This document shows positions 8,202 through 18,014 of a DNA stretch of 64,000 nt, one piece after another. The notes below the pieces were generated by a model. The model searched no databases and was not told the origin of the DNA. It worked only from the letters and a program-made list of their open reading frames with translations. A program made the translations under genes and the position numbers. How positions within the stretch are numbered: position 1 is the first letter of the stretch; each line of letters begins with the position of its first letter. Location of the stretch: positions 434,001 to 498,000 of the forward strand of contig CAKORJ010000001.1 of NCBI GenBank assembly GCA_934101575.1, written 5' to 3'. The stretch comes from an uncultured Bacilli bacterium. Its GTDB lineage: Bacteria > Bacillota_I > Bacilli_A > RF39 > UBA660.

Positions 8202-8231
8202 ATTATAGCATACTTATATAACAAATTTCAA
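8202..8231 (-). promoter_or_regulatory. Promoter of rpsU
   Basis: TTGAAA (8231-8226), 18 bp, TATAAT (8207-8202) with an extended -10 TGC on the minus strand. Confidence 0.8.
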
Positions 8232-8249
8232 CTTTTTTCTTATTTTTCT

Positions 8250-9557
8250 TTAAAAAGGCATTTTGAAATTACCGTTTGCCATTTGTTTCATCATTTTTTT
8301 GCTTTGTTCGAATTGTGTTAAAAGTCTATTTACTTCTTGGACTGGACGACCACTTCCTTTTGATATTCTTTGTTTTCTACTTGCTTTTATTATTTCTGGT
8401 TTTCTTCTTTCTTCTTTGGTCATTGATAAGATTATTGCTTCTATATGGGCCATATCCTTTGGATCTATATTTATATTATTTAATCCTAGTTTTTTTGCCC
8501 CAGGAAGTAGTTTTAATATTGATTCTAGTGAGCCTAGTTTCTTTATTTGTTTCATTTGTTTTAAGAAGTCTTCTAAATCGTATTTTCCTGTTTTCATCTT
8601 TTTTAGAGAGTTTTCTGCTTCTTTTTCGTCTATTACTTCATTTGCTTTATCTACTATTGATAATATATCTCCCATGCCAATTATTCTTGAGGCCATTCTG
8701 TCTGGGTAAAATGCGTCTAAACCGTCTAGCTTTTCTGATGTTCCTACAAATTTTATTGGTACATTAGTAAGATGTCTTGCTGATAATGCTACTCCTCCTC
8801 TTGTGTCTCCGTCTAGTTTTGTTAGAATTACTCCGGTTAGATCTAGGTTTTCGTTAAATCCTTTTATTACGTTAATTGCGTCTTGTCCCATCATTGAGTC
8901 TATTACTAAAAGTGTTTCTTGGGGTTTTATTTCTTCTTTTATGTTTTTTAACTCTTTCATTAGCTCTTCATCTATATGAAGACGTCCTGCTGTATCTATT
9001 AGTACATAATCATATCCTTTTTCTTTGGCGTATTCTATGGCATTTTTACTTATTTCTACTGGATCTTTCTTTCCTTCTTCATATACTTCTATATTTAGTT
9101 CTTTTCCTATTTGTTTTAGCTGGTCAATTGCTGCTGGTCTATAGACATCACATGCTACTAATAGTGGCTTTTTATTGTGTTTTTTTCTTAAGAAGTTTGA
9201 TAGTTTTCCTATTGTTGTTGTTTTCCCTGATCCTTGAAGACCTACTAACATTAAGATTGCAGGATTTCCTGTTGTGTTTAGTGGTGCGGCTTCCCCGCCT
9301 AATAATTCTTCTAATTCATCTCTTATTATTCCTACAAACATTTCTCCTGGAGATAAGCTTTTTTTAACTTCTTCACCTAGTGCTTTTTCTTTTACTTTGC
9401 TTGTAAATTCTCTTACTACTTGATAGTTTACGTCTGCTTCTAATAGAGCTAGTCGTACTTCTCTTAACATTGGATCTATATTTTCTTCTGTTATTTTTCC
9501 ATGTCCTTTTATATTTTTTACTACTTTTTCTAATCTATCACTTAATGTTTCAAACAT
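8250..9557 (-). CDS. ffh: Signal recognition particle protein Ffh (SRP54)
   Basis: GTPase that targets nascent membrane and secreted proteins to the translocon together with SRP RNA and FtsY. N domain (1-90), G domain with GLQGSGKTT near residue 105, DTAGR near 187 and TKLDG near 244, and a methionine-rich M domain from about 295 (KQMKQIKKLGS, RKQRISKGSGR). The start at ATG 9557 (MFETLSDRLEKV) is set by GGTGATAAAT; a start four codons upstream lacks a site. The usual partner gene ylxM is not adjacent, and no SRP RNA was recognised in the window. Confidence 0.97.
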   Translation of the reverse strand: MFETLSDRLEKVVKNIKGHGKITEENIDPMLREVRLALLEADVNYQVVREFTSKVKEKALGEEVKKSLSPGEMFVGIIRDELEELLGGEAAPLNTTGNPAILMLVGLQGSGKTTTIGKLSNFLRKKHNKKPLLVACDVYRPAAIDQLKQIGKELNIEVYEEGKKDPVEISKNAIEYAKEKGYDYVLIDTAGRLHIDEELMKELKNIKEEIKPQETLLVIDSMMGQDAINVIKGFNENLDLTGVILTKLDGDTRGGVALSARHLTNVPIKFVGTSEKLDGLDAFYPDRMASRIIGMGDILSIVDKANEVIDEKEAENSLKKMKTGKYDLEDFLKQMKQIKKLGSLESILKLLPGAKKLGLNNINIDPKDMAHIEAIILSMTKEERRKPEIIKASRKQRISKGSGRPVQEVNRLLTQFEQSKKMMKQMANGNFKMPF

Positions 9558-9595
9558 ATTTATCACCATATTAATTATAATTCATTATAAAAAAA

Positions 9596-9621
9596 AAATA
9601 AAGTCTTTCTAAACTTTATTT
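9596..9621 (-). terminator. Terminator after DUF6512 gene
   Basis: AAATAAAGT / ACTTTATTT, 9-bp stem, 8-nt loop, at the stop codon of the 9616-10146 gene, followed by a T run on the minus strand. Confidence 0.8.
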
Positions 9622-10146
9622 ATATATATCTATTCCATATTTGTTTTCTACTGTGTCGTAAAATATATAGTTTCTTGGTGGGTTGTATGTTAAGGATGTT
9701 AGTGTTACATATCCTAGTACTATTAATAAGATTGATACTTTGTTTAAGGTTTTGTTTTCTTTTGAATAGTTTAATAGATAATAACTTAGTATTTGTTCTA
9801 TTATTATTACTATTATTAGAAGAGTTATTGATATTATCATGTTTTCTCCAAAGGCATTATATAGAGGTAAATACATTATTAGATATATTATTATACTTGT
9901 TATCATTGTTATGAATAGTGTTGATACGTAGTTTTTGTAAGGAATTTGTTTTTTCTTTAGGATGAAGTATTCTATTATACCCCAAGATAAGAGTCCACTG
10001 TAGAGAAGTTTCATATGTTCCCATATGCTTTCATTTACTGGAAAGAAGATTGCAAATACTGGATTGGGTAATAGTTCGTATAGAAAGTGATATAATACAG
10101 TAAATGCAAATATTACTATTACTCCGATTATTTTTATTTTTTTCAT
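9616..10146 (-). CDS. DUF6512-like membrane protein
   Basis: 176 residues with about five to six membrane segments. The N-terminal half has HFLYELLPNPVFAIFFPVN followed by ESIWEHMKLL, a pattern I associate with the DUF6512 family of Firmicutes. No catalytic motif is visible and the function is unknown. ATG at 10146 was chosen because TGGTGATATT precedes it, rather than the start 18 codons upstream that overlaps mutM. Confidence 0.7.
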   Translation of the reverse strand: MKKIKIIGVIVIFAFTVLYHFLYELLPNPVFAIFFPVNESIWEHMKLLYSGLLSWGIIEYFILKKKQIPYKNYVSTLFITMITSIIIYLIMYLPLYNAFGENMIISITLLIIVIIIEQILSYYLLNYSKENKTLNKVSILLIVLGYVTLTSLTYNPPRNYIFYDTVENKYGIDIYK

Positions 10147-10175
10147 AATATCACCAGTATTATTATATGTTTTTT

Positions 10176-11006
10176 TTAATTTTTTATTTCTTTTTGGCAA
10201 TTACTACAATAATAACTACTTCTTCCTCCTATTTTGTCTTTTTTTATTTTTGTTTTACATACTAGGCATGGTTCATTTTCTTTCATGTGTACGTTTAAAT
10301 CATTTTGAAATAGTCCTGTTACTCCTTCTTCAGATGTGTAACTTCTTATTGTTGTTCCTCCTTCTTTTATTGCTTTTTCTAGGACTTTTTTTGTATTTTC
10401 TATTATGTCTTTTAGATTCTTTTCTGTTAAGTCTTTTCCTTTTGTATGAGGGTTTATTTTGCTTAGGAATAGGATTTCATCTGCATATATGTTGCCTATT
10501 CCTACTATTATACTTTGATCTAGTAATAGTGTTTTTATGGGAATGTTTTTGTTTTTATATTTTTCTTTTAAATAAGCGATTGTTAGATTTTTATCCCATG
10601 GTTCATATCCTAATTTTTTTAGACTGCTTTCATTTAGTTTGTCTTTTTCTACTAGTTCCATTTTTCCGAATTTTCTTACGTCTTTATATCTTAATTCGAA
10701 TTCATTATTTATATTAAATATTACTAGTTCATGTTTCTCTACTTTTTGACTCTTATTTCTATATAGATACTTTCCTTCCATTCTTAGATGGCTTAGTAAG
10801 TAATAATTATCTAGTTCAAACACTAACCATTTTCCCCGTCTTTTTATATCGTTTATTGTTTGATTTTTTATTTTTTGTTTTACTTCTTCTATGTTATTTT
10901 TATTAAATACATTATTATGTAGTATTGTTATGTTTATTATTTTTTTATTTTGTAGTTTTAGAAGGAGTGCTTTTCTTACTGTTTCTACTTCTGGTAGCTC
11001 TGGCAT
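10176..11006 (-). CDS. mutM: Formamidopyrimidine-DNA glycosylase
   Basis: Base-excision repair enzyme removing 8-oxoguanine and formamidopyrimidines. The N-terminal MPELPEVETVRKAL provides the catalytic Pro2 and Glu3 after Met removal; KRRGKWLVFEL holds the conserved Lys near residue 57; the helix-two-turn-helix lies near residues 165-178 (IVGIGNIYADEIL). The C-terminus has a four-cysteine zinc finger (CLVCKTK and YYCSNC). Its start (AAGGAGGATCAAACAA) lies inside the end of the cation transporter gene, giving a 62-nt overlap. It forms a run with polA, fitting a repair operon. Confidence 0.96.
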   Translation of the reverse strand: MPELPEVETVRKALLLKLQNKKIINITILHNNVFNKNNIEEVKQKIKNQTINDIKRRGKWLVFELDNYYLLSHLRMEGKYLYRNKSQKVEKHELVIFNINNEFELRYKDVRKFGKMELVEKDKLNESSLKKLGYEPWDKNLTIAYLKEKYKNKNIPIKTLLLDQSIIVGIGNIYADEILFLSKINPHTKGKDLTEKNLKDIIENTKKVLEKAIKEGGTTIRSYTSEEGVTGLFQNDLNVHMKENEPCLVCKTKIKKDKIGGRSSYYCSNCQKEIKN

Positions 11007-11901
11007 TTGTTTGATCCTCCTTATATTTTATTTTTAATATTATTTTGTTTATTGTGCTATATTTTTCTTTTATGTTTTTTTCTAGATTGGTTCTTATTTC
11101 ATCTGCTTCTTTTATTGAAATATTTTCATTAAAATATATTGCGAATATTGCTAGATATGTTTGACCAAATTTTATTAGATTTATGTTTTCTACTCTTGTT
11201 ATTTTTTCTTCTTTTTGAATATAGTTTCTTATACTTCGTACTAGGTTTTGATTTCTTTCTTGTTTTCCTATTAGGTCACTTGCTTCTTCATGGATTATAT
11301 TTATTCCTACATATATTATTAATATACTTATTAGTACTCCGCCGACTAAGTCTATATATTTTAACCAGAATATTTTATTTTGAAATTGTGATAGTATTAT
11401 TACGAATAATAGAAAGAATGATGATACTACATCCATTTTTCCTTCTTTGGCATTACTTATTAAAAGATTTGAATTGTATTTTAGTCCTGATTTCATTAAA
11501 TAATTTGAACAAAGATATCTTACTGTCATTGAAGTTAATATTACTATTAGAAGCCATGGTGAAGGTATTTTTGTCTCTTGTCCAAATACGTCTTTTAGCA
11601 TTATGAGACCCATGCCTATTATGAATAGGCCCATGCCCATACTGAAGATGTTTTCCATTTTTCCATATCCGAATGGATGATTTTTGTCAGCTTTTTTTCT
11701 TGATAGTTTTGCACCGACTAAGGAGAAAGCATCTGTTAGAAGATCTGATATTGCATGGATTCCTGATGCTACTAGGGATACGGAATGTCCTATTATTCCT
11801 GATAGTGTTTCCATTGTTATTATGAATATATTTACAAATACACTTACTATTAAACTTTTTGTTTCTCCTTTTATGTTTTCTAATTCTTTATTTTGCTTCA
11901 T
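10945..11901 (-). CDS. Cation diffusion facilitator family transporter
   Basis: Metal (Zn/Mn/Fe)-proton antiporter of the CDF family, about 318 residues. Six membrane segments with the HAISDLLTDAFS metal-site helix near residue 41, the HPFGYGKMENI motif near residue 70, and a cytoplasmic ferredoxin-like domain from about 205. The tail (NARATRSRNSKKSTPSKTTK) is basic and encoded by DNA that also encodes the start of mutM in another frame. The start at ATG 11901 overlaps the polA stop by 14 nt. The metal cannot be deduced from sequence. Confidence 0.92.
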   Translation of the reverse strand: MKQNKELENIKGETKSLIVSVFVNIFIITMETLSGIIGHSVSLVASGIHAISDLLTDAFSLVGAKLSRKKADKNHPFGYGKMENIFSMGMGLFIIGMGLIMLKDVFGQETKIPSPWLLIVILTSMTVRYLCSNYLMKSGLKYNSNLLISNAKEGKMDVVSSFFLLFVIILSQFQNKIFWLKYIDLVGGVLISILIIYVGINIIHEEASDLIGKQERNQNLVRSIRNYIQKEEKITRVENINLIKFGQTYLAIFAIYFNENISIKEADEIRTNLEKNIKEKYSTINKIILKIKYKEDQTNARATRSRNSKKSTPSKTTK

Positions 11902-14458
11902 ACCAGTTTGCACCACTTTCTATATCTACTTTTAGAGGAACTAGTAATTTATAAGCATTTTCCATTTTGTCTTTTATTAGTTTTTCTACCTCTTTTTGTT
12001 CTTCTTTTGGACAGTCAAATAATAATTCATCGTGTACTTGAATTATCATTTTTGTTTTTAGATTTCTTTTTTTTAGTTCCTTGTGAATTTCAATCATTGC
12101 TATTTTTAATATATCTGCGCTTGTTCCTTGAATTGGAGTGTTTAGGGCCATTCTTTCTCCGCTTGTTTTTACCATATAGTTAGCACTTTTTATTTCATCT
12201 ATTACTCTTTTTCTACCAAACATTGTTTTTACATAACCATTTTCATGAGCTTTAGCTATTAAATTATTCATATAAGATTTTATGCCTGGGAATGTTTCTA
12301 GATAATTGTCTATAAAGCTTTTTGCTTCTTTTACGTTTATTCCTAGATCTTCGGAAAGTCCAAAGCTACTTATTCCATAAATTATTCCAAAGTTTACTGC
12401 TTTAGCATTTCTTCTTTCGTTTTTTGTTACTTGTTCTTTTGGGATATGATATATATCCATGGCTGTTTTTGTATGAATATCCATATCATTATTGAATGCT
12501 TCTATTAGGTTTTGAGCTTTTGACATGTGAGCAAATACTCTTAGTTCTATTTGAGAATAATCACTTGATATTATTACTGAGTCTTTACTTGGAATAAATG
12601 CTTTTCTTATTAGTCTTCCATATTCTTCTCTTACGGGGATGTTTTGAAGATTAGGACTTGTTGAGGATAATCTTCCTGTTCTTGTTAGGGTTTGAGTAAA
12701 TATTGTATGAATTTTTCCATCTTCTTTTATATAATCTATTATTCCTACTATATAATTTGAATATAGTTTAGTTAGAGTTCTATATTCTAATATTTTATTT
12801 ATTATTTCATAATCTGTTAGTTTATTTAGGATATCTACACTTGTTGAATAGTTTTTATCACTTTTTATTCTTTTCGGATAAGGTATACTTAAGTCTTCGA
12901 ATAGTACTTTTCCTAGTTGTTTTGGACTCATTATATTAAAGTCTTTGTTTCCTGCTAGGGTATAGATATCTTCTTCTATTTTTTTTGCTTTGCTATAGAC
13001 TTCTTCTTTCATTTTATTTAAGAATTCTATATCTATGTTTACTCCGGCATATTCCATATCTATTAGAACATATGTAAGAGGTAAATCTATATTTTCATAC
13101 AATGATACGTATCCTTGTGTTTCTATTTCTTTATAGAATTTTGTTTTGTTTTCAAAGATAAAACTTGATTTTTTTATCATATTTTCTATAAAGTCTTCTT
13201 TTAGAAGTTTATTTTTTCTTTTTAACATTTCTTCACAGGAGTTACTACTATAACCACATATATTCATTAGATATGATATGTCTTCTTTTATGTGATAGTT
13301 TAAGATATAGGATTCTATCATAAGATCATAGATTCTGTTTTTTATTGTTATGTTGTTATATTTAAATAATATGTATAGTTTTTTTAGATCATATGTATAT
13401 AGGGTTATGTCTTCTTTTATGTTTATGTTTTTTATATTTTCTTGTTCTATAAAGAAATTTCCTTCTTCGTTTGTTATTGCTATTCCTAGGATTTTATTGT
13501 CATGATAGTTTCCGTTTGTTTCTATATATATTGCTGTGTCTTTTGTTATGTTTATACTTTCTACTACTTCATAGGATTTTTTTTCTTCTTTTTTTTCTTT
13601 GATGTTTAATTTTTTTATTAGAGAGAAGAACTCATATTCTTTTAGAAGTGGTATTAGTTTAGGAGTTATTCCATTATATTTTATATTTTCTATGTTTTTA
13701 TCTATTGGTACTTCTTTATAAATTGTTGCTAGTTCTTTTGAGAAGAAGGCATTTTCTTTGTCATCTTCTAGTTTTTCCCTGGTTCTTCCTTTTATTTCTT
13801 CTATGTTTTTATATATTTCTTCGACTGTTCCATATTTTTGGATTAGGGTCATTGCCCCTTTTTCTCCTATTCCTTTTACTCCGGGAATATTATCACTGGC
13901 ATCACCCATTATTCCTTTTAGGTCTACTATTTTTTCTGGAGTGAACCCATAAATTTCTATGAATGTTTCCTTATTCATTCTTATGTAATCATTGCTTTTT
14001 AAGAGTTTTACTTCGTTTTTATCTGTTATTAGTTGTAGTAAGTCTTTATCACTTGATATTATTACTGAGTAGTAATCATTTTGATTGTCTACTTCGTTTG
14101 CAAATGTTCCTATTATATCATCTGCTTCATAATTATCTATTTCAAAACATGATATTCCCATGGCTTTAGCTATTCCTTTTGCTACGGGTAATTGGTCTTT
14201 TAACTCTTGAGGTATTTCTTTTCTACCATCTTTATATCCTTCGTATTTTTTATGTCTAAATGTTTTGCCTTTATCGAAGGCAATCATCATGTATTCTGGG
14301 CTTTCTTCGTTTATTATTTTATTTAACATATTTATAAAGCCAAATAAGGCATTTGTTGGAAAACCTTTGGAATTTCTTAATATTGAACCACGGTATGCTG
14401 TGGCATAATAACTTCTAAATACTAGGTTATTTCCATCTATTAATATTACTTTTTTCAT
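11888..14458 (-). CDS. polA: DNA polymerase I
   Basis: Repair and Okazaki-fragment polymerase, 856 residues. A 5'-nuclease domain (1-290; IDGNNLVFRSYYA, EADDIIGT, SSDKDLLQL, GDASDNIPGVKGIGEKGA) is followed by a degenerate proofreading domain and a full polymerase domain (DYSQIELRVFAH, KAVNFGIIYGISSFGL, VHDELLFDCP). In the middle domain the acidic DxE pair needed for 3'-5' exonuclease is replaced (IYIETNG), so proofreading is probably absent, as in Bacillus PolA. Start ATG 14458 follows GGTGGTAAAA. Confidence 0.97.
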   Translation of the reverse strand: MKKVILIDGNNLVFRSYYATAYRGSILRNSKGFPTNALFGFINMLNKIINEESPEYMMIAFDKGKTFRHKKYEGYKDGRKEIPQELKDQLPVAKGIAKAMGISCFEIDNYEADDIIGTFANEVDNQNDYYSVIISSDKDLLQLITDKNEVKLLKSNDYIRMNKETFIEIYGFTPEKIVDLKGIMGDASDNIPGVKGIGEKGAMTLIQKYGTVEEIYKNIEEIKGRTREKLEDDKENAFFSKELATIYKEVPIDKNIENIKYNGITPKLIPLLKEYEFFSLIKKLNIKEKKEEKKSYEVVESINITKDTAIYIETNGNYHDNKILGIAITNEEGNFFIEQENIKNINIKEDITLYTYDLKKLYILFKYNNITIKNRIYDLMIESYILNYHIKEDISYLMNICGYSSNSCEEMLKRKNKLLKEDFIENMIKKSSFIFENKTKFYKEIETQGYVSLYENIDLPLTYVLIDMEYAGVNIDIEFLNKMKEEVYSKAKKIEEDIYTLAGNKDFNIMSPKQLGKVLFEDLSIPYPKRIKSDKNYSTSVDILNKLTDYEIINKILEYRTLTKLYSNYIVGIIDYIKEDGKIHTIFTQTLTRTGRLSSTSPNLQNIPVREEYGRLIRKAFIPSKDSVIISSDYSQIELRVFAHMSKAQNLIEAFNNDMDIHTKTAMDIYHIPKEQVTKNERRNAKAVNFGIIYGISSFGLSEDLGINVKEAKSFIDNYLETFPGIKSYMNNLIAKAHENGYVKTMFGRKRVIDEIKSANYMVKTSGERMALNTPIQGTSADILKIAMIEIHKELKKRNLKTKMIIQVHDELLFDCPKEEQKEVEKLIKDKMENAYKLLVPLKVDIESGANWYEAK

Positions 14459-14524
14459 TTTTACCACCATATTTATTATAAAACAAATTTTTGATATATA
14501 CTAGTTTAAGTTTTGAATTTAAAA

Positions 14525-14548
14525 AAGAATAGGCATTAACCTACTCTA
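14525..14548 (-). terminator. Possible weak terminator after alaS
   Basis: AGAATAGG / CCTACTCT with one mismatch and a CATTAA loop at the alaS stop codon, followed on the minus strand by a T run (rc of AAAAAA). Confidence 0.45.
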
Positions 14549-16283
14549 ATATTGCTTTTATTCTTCTTACTCCACTTGAAGAAGATTCTTCTTTTTTGAT
14601 TTTGAAGTGTCCTAATTCATTTGTATTTTTTACATGAGGTCCTCCACATATTTCTTTTGAGTAGTCTCCTATGTAATATACTTTTACTTCGTTTCCATAT
14701 TTTTCTATGAACATTGCTTCGGCGCCTGTTTTTAGGGCTTCTTCTTTGCTCATTATTTTATATGTTACTTCTAGACCTTCTTTTATTTTTTCGTTTACTA
14801 TGTCTTCGACTTTTTTTAGGTCTTCTTTAGATACTTTTTCTGGATGTGAGAAATCAAATCTTAATCTTTCTTCTGTTATGTTTGAACCTTTTTGGTGGAT
14901 GTGGTCTCCTAGCACGTCTTTTAGGGCTCTATTTAATAAGTGTGTTGCTGTGTGATATTTTGTTTCTATTTCTCCGGTTGATTTTAGTCCTCCTTTGAAT
15001 TTTCCTTCGGATGCTTTTCTTGATTTTTCTTGATGATTTTTGAATAGTCTTCTGAATTCTTTCATATCTATTGTCATATTATTTTCGCTTGCTATCTCTT
15101 CGGTTAATTCTGGTGGAAATCCATATGTATCGTACATTTTGAAAACTATTTCTCCGTTTAATTTATCTTGTGTTTGTTTTAGTTCTTCATTTAATTTTTT
15201 TAAACCTTTTGTTAGCGTTTTTGTGAATTTTTTTGTTTCTTCTTCTATTACTTTTATTATTTCTTCTTCTTTTATTTGTCCTAATTGATTAGTTAAGTCT
15301 TTTATTATTTCTTTTGTTATTTCTGTTATTTTTGAAAAATCTATATCTAGTTTTCTCATACATCTTAGGCTTCTTCTTATAAGTCTTCTTAAGATGTATC
15401 CTTGATCTACATTACTTGGATATACTCCATCGTTTATTATCATTGCAGAGGCTCTTAGATGGTCACATATTATTCTTTTGCTTTTTATATCTTTTTTGGT
15501 TGTTAATTTTTTTACTTTTGTCATGGAGTTTTGGAATACTTCTGTGTCATATACACTTTTTTTATGTTGAGAGACCGCTATTACTCTTTCTAATCCCATG
15601 CCTGTATCTACATTTTTTTGTTTTAATGGGATTATTTTATCAGTTATTTTATTATATTCCATGAATACATTGTTCCATATTTCTAGATATTTACCACAGT
15701 CACAAGCTGGTGAACATTCCTTGCAGCATTTTTCTTTGTCAAAGATATAAAATATTTCTGTATCTGGTCCACATGGTCCTTCATCTCCGGCCCACCACCA
15801 GTTTTCTTTTTTATCTAGATAGAAGATATTTTCTTTTAGTATTCCTAACTCTTCCCATTTTTTTGCACTTATTTCGTCTCTTGGAGCGTTTTCATCTCCT
15901 TCGAATACTGTTATTGCTATTTTTTCTACTGGTATTTCTAGGTGTTTTGTTAAGAATTCAAAACTATATTCTATTGATTCATTTTTAAAATAATCTCCTA
16001 GACTCCAGTTTCCTAGCATTTCGAAGAATGTTAAATGGGAGTCATCTCCGACCTCATCTATATCATTTGTTCTTACGCATTTTTGGACATCTACTAGTCT
16101 TGTTCCTTGAGGATGTGTTTCTCCTAGTAAGTATGGTACTAGTGGCTGCATTCCTGCACTATTAAATAGTACTGATCCATCATTTTCTGGTACTAGTGGT
16201 GCACTTTTTATTTCTTTGTGGCCTTTTTCTTTAAAGAACTCTATATATATTTTTTTTAATTCATTTATTGTAAACTTTTTCAT
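14541..16283 (-). CDS. alaS: Alanine--tRNA ligase lacking the C-terminal C-Ala domain
   Basis: Charges tRNA-Ala. 580 residues against about 870-880 for the usual bacterial enzyme. The class II catalytic core is complete (FFKEKGHKEIKSAPLVP, GMQPLVPYLLG, RTNDIDEVGDDSHLTFFEML, GLERV), as is the tRNA-binding region and the editing domain (HTATHLLNRAL near residue 442, CGGPHV near 545). The protein ends right after GVRRIKAILE, where the oligomerisation coiled coil and C-Ala domain normally begin. The end is clean (stop, weak terminator, next gene), so this looks like a natural short form rather than a frameshift. An inserted four-cysteine cluster (CCKECSPACDCG) near residue 187 may bind zinc. Confidence 0.95.
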   Translation of the reverse strand: MKKFTINELKKIYIEFFKEKGHKEIKSAPLVPENDGSVLFNSAGMQPLVPYLLGETHPQGTRLVDVQKCVRTNDIDEVGDDSHLTFFEMLGNWSLGDYFKNESIEYSFEFLTKHLEIPVEKIAITVFEGDENAPRDEISAKKWEELGILKENIFYLDKKENWWWAGDEGPCGPDTEIFYIFDKEKCCKECSPACDCGKYLEIWNNVFMEYNKITDKIIPLKQKNVDTGMGLERVIAVSQHKKSVYDTEVFQNSMTKVKKLTTKKDIKSKRIICDHLRASAMIINDGVYPSNVDQGYILRRLIRRSLRCMRKLDIDFSKITEITKEIIKDLTNQLGQIKEEEIIKVIEEETKKFTKTLTKGLKKLNEELKQTQDKLNGEIVFKMYDTYGFPPELTEEIASENNMTIDMKEFRRLFKNHQEKSRKASEGKFKGGLKSTGEIETKYHTATHLLNRALKDVLGDHIHQKGSNITEERLRFDFSHPEKVSKEDLKKVEDIVNEKIKEGLEVTYKIMSKEEALKTGAEAMFIEKYGNEVKVYYIGDYSKEICGGPHVKNTNELGHFKIKKEESSSSGVRRIKAILE

Positions 16284-16814
16284 TTAATCACCTATTTCTG
16301 TTAGTATTTTTTTTGCTTTATCTGTGAGTTCTTCTAATGATCCGTTATTATCTATTTGATAATCGAATCCTTTGTAATCATCTAAAATAGTTTCTGAGAT
16401 GTGATGTTTTTGACTACTGTTTAACTCATCGCTTTCTCTTTGCATTTTTATTGCTGTTACGTTATCAAATTCTTTTTTTGTTTTTTCTATTTCTACTGGG
16501 AATCTTATGTCTGAGACTACAAATGTATCATAAAAGTGTGAGAGTACTTTTATATCTTCTATTAATCTATTTATGTGAAATTCTTCATCTATTTGATTTC
16601 TTATTATATCTGTTCCTAGTTTATTTAGAAGATCACGTGGTTTTGTTTCTTCTCTTCCATCCCAACCAAAGTATTTTGTTGCATAGTATTTTATATATTG
16701 TCCAACTTGTATTCTACATACTTTCTTTCCTTTTTCTTCTAAATCTTTTATTATAATGTCTGCGATTGTGTCTTTGCCACTTCTAGCTTTGCCTCCTATT
16801 AATATGATTTGCAT
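16284..16814 (-). CDS. P-loop nucleotide/dephospho-CoA kinase-like protein
   Basis: 176 residues. MQIILIGGKARSGKDTIAD contains a Walker A motif GGKARSGKD; VVSDIRFPVEIE near residue 97 resembles the substrate/Mg region of phage-type deoxynucleoside monophosphate kinases and AAA_18-like kinases. Substrate unknown. ATG at 16814 was preferred over an ATG three codons upstream, because AAGGAG is 9 nt away from it but touches the first one. Directly precedes alaS (stop and start separated by no spacer). Confidence 0.7.
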   Translation of the reverse strand: MQIILIGGKARSGKDTIADIIIKDLEEKGKKVCRIQVGQYIKYYATKYFGWDGREETKPRDLLNKLGTDIIRNQIDEEFHINRLIEDIKVLSHFYDTFVVSDIRFPVEIEKTKKEFDNVTAIKMQRESDELNSSQKHHISETILDDYKGFDYQIDNNGSLEELTDKAKKILTEIGD

Positions 16815-16815
16815 A

Positions 16816-17967
16816 TTATTCATCTCCTTTTAATTCTGCATTTATTATTCTATCTTTTATTTTATATTTATTTTCTACATACATAAGTATTACTTTCATA
16901 CATGCTATGGTTGGAGTTGCTATGATCATTCCTAGTACTCCAAAAAAGTAACCAAATACTAATAATCCTATCATTATTGTTACTGGGTGTAGTTTCATTG
17001 TTTTTCCCATTATAAGTGGTTGAAGAACTATTCCATCTATTTGTTGTGATATAAAACAGATTACTATTGATAGAATTCCTACTAGAGGCGATACTGTAAA
17101 TCCTACTATGGTTGCTATTGCTCCTCCTACCCATGGTCCAATATATGGAATTATATTGGTTACACCACATATTAATCCAAATAACATTGGAGATGGCAAT
17201 CCTATTATTGCAAAGAATATACTTGTTATTATTGCTACTATTAATGAAATAAGCAATGTTCCTTGAACGAAATCTTTACATGTTTCATCTAGGTCTCTTA
17301 CTAGTTTTCTTGCTGTGTTTTTATGTTTTTTTGGGATTATGTTAAATACTTTTTTCATTCCATCAAAGTCTATTAGTAAATAGAATCCTACGATCATTCC
17401 TAAAAGTACTGACCATATGCTTGATATGACACTACTGACTCCTCCTATTATTAAGCTTGGAAGTTTTGTTGTTAGATCTGCTCCAAATGATTCTAATGTA
17501 TCATATATTTTTGACTCTACTCCTGTAAAGTCAAATCCTGTTGAATTTAGTTTTAAGAAACTTTCATGAACAAAATTAGTAACTTGTAATACTAATGATG
17601 GTAATATGTCTATAAATTCATTTATTTGTCTATATAACATTGGAATCATGAATTTTATTACTAGAAATACTACTACTAAAAACATTGCAAATACAAATAC
17701 TGATCCTAGTCCTCTTTTTACTCCTTTTTTATTTAGATATGTTACAGCTGGATTTAGGAGCCATGCTACTACAAATCCTATAAAGAATGGCGCTGCAACA
17801 GATAGTATATTTAATATTGTTTTCCAGATATTGAATTTATCAAATAATACTACTGCTATTAATATACATGATAAAATAACTACTACGAATAATACTTTAA
17901 GTATCTTTTTACTTAATTCTATGACACTGTTTAAGTTTTCAATGTCTAATTCTTTTTTCTTTCTCAC
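16816..17967 (-). CDS. AI-2E family membrane transporter (YhhT/PerM-like)
   Basis: About 383 residues with the family layout: two N-terminal membrane segments, a long amphipathic segment (about 90-200) and five to six C-terminal segments with GVTNIIPYIGPWVGGAIA near residue 270 and IMGKTMKLHPVTIMIGLLVFG further on, broken by conserved prolines. Family members export small solutes such as AI-2 or act as antiporters; the substrate is open. GTG at 17967 is the most likely start since GGTGATTA precedes it. Confidence 0.85.
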   Translation of the reverse strand: MRKKKELDIENLNSVIELSKKILKVLFVVVILSCILIAVVLFDKFNIWKTILNILSVAAPFFIGFVVAWLLNPAVTYLNKKGVKRGLGSVFVFAMFLVVVFLVIKFMIPMLYRQINEFIDILPSLVLQVTNFVHESFLKLNSTGFDFTGVESKIYDTLESFGADLTTKLPSLIIGGVSSVISSIWSVLLGMIVGFYLLIDFDGMKKVFNIIPKKHKNTARKLVRDLDETCKDFVQGTLLISLIVAIITSIFFAIIGLPSPMLFGLICGVTNIIPYIGPWVGGAIATIVGFTVSPLVGILSIVICFISQQIDGIVLQPLIMGKTMKLHPVTIMIGLLVFGYFFGVLGMIIATPTIACMKVILMYVENKYKIKDRIINAELKGDE

Positions 17968-18014
17968 ACTAATCACCAATTAAATTATAACAAAAATCAA
18001 GGTAAAAAAAAAGA

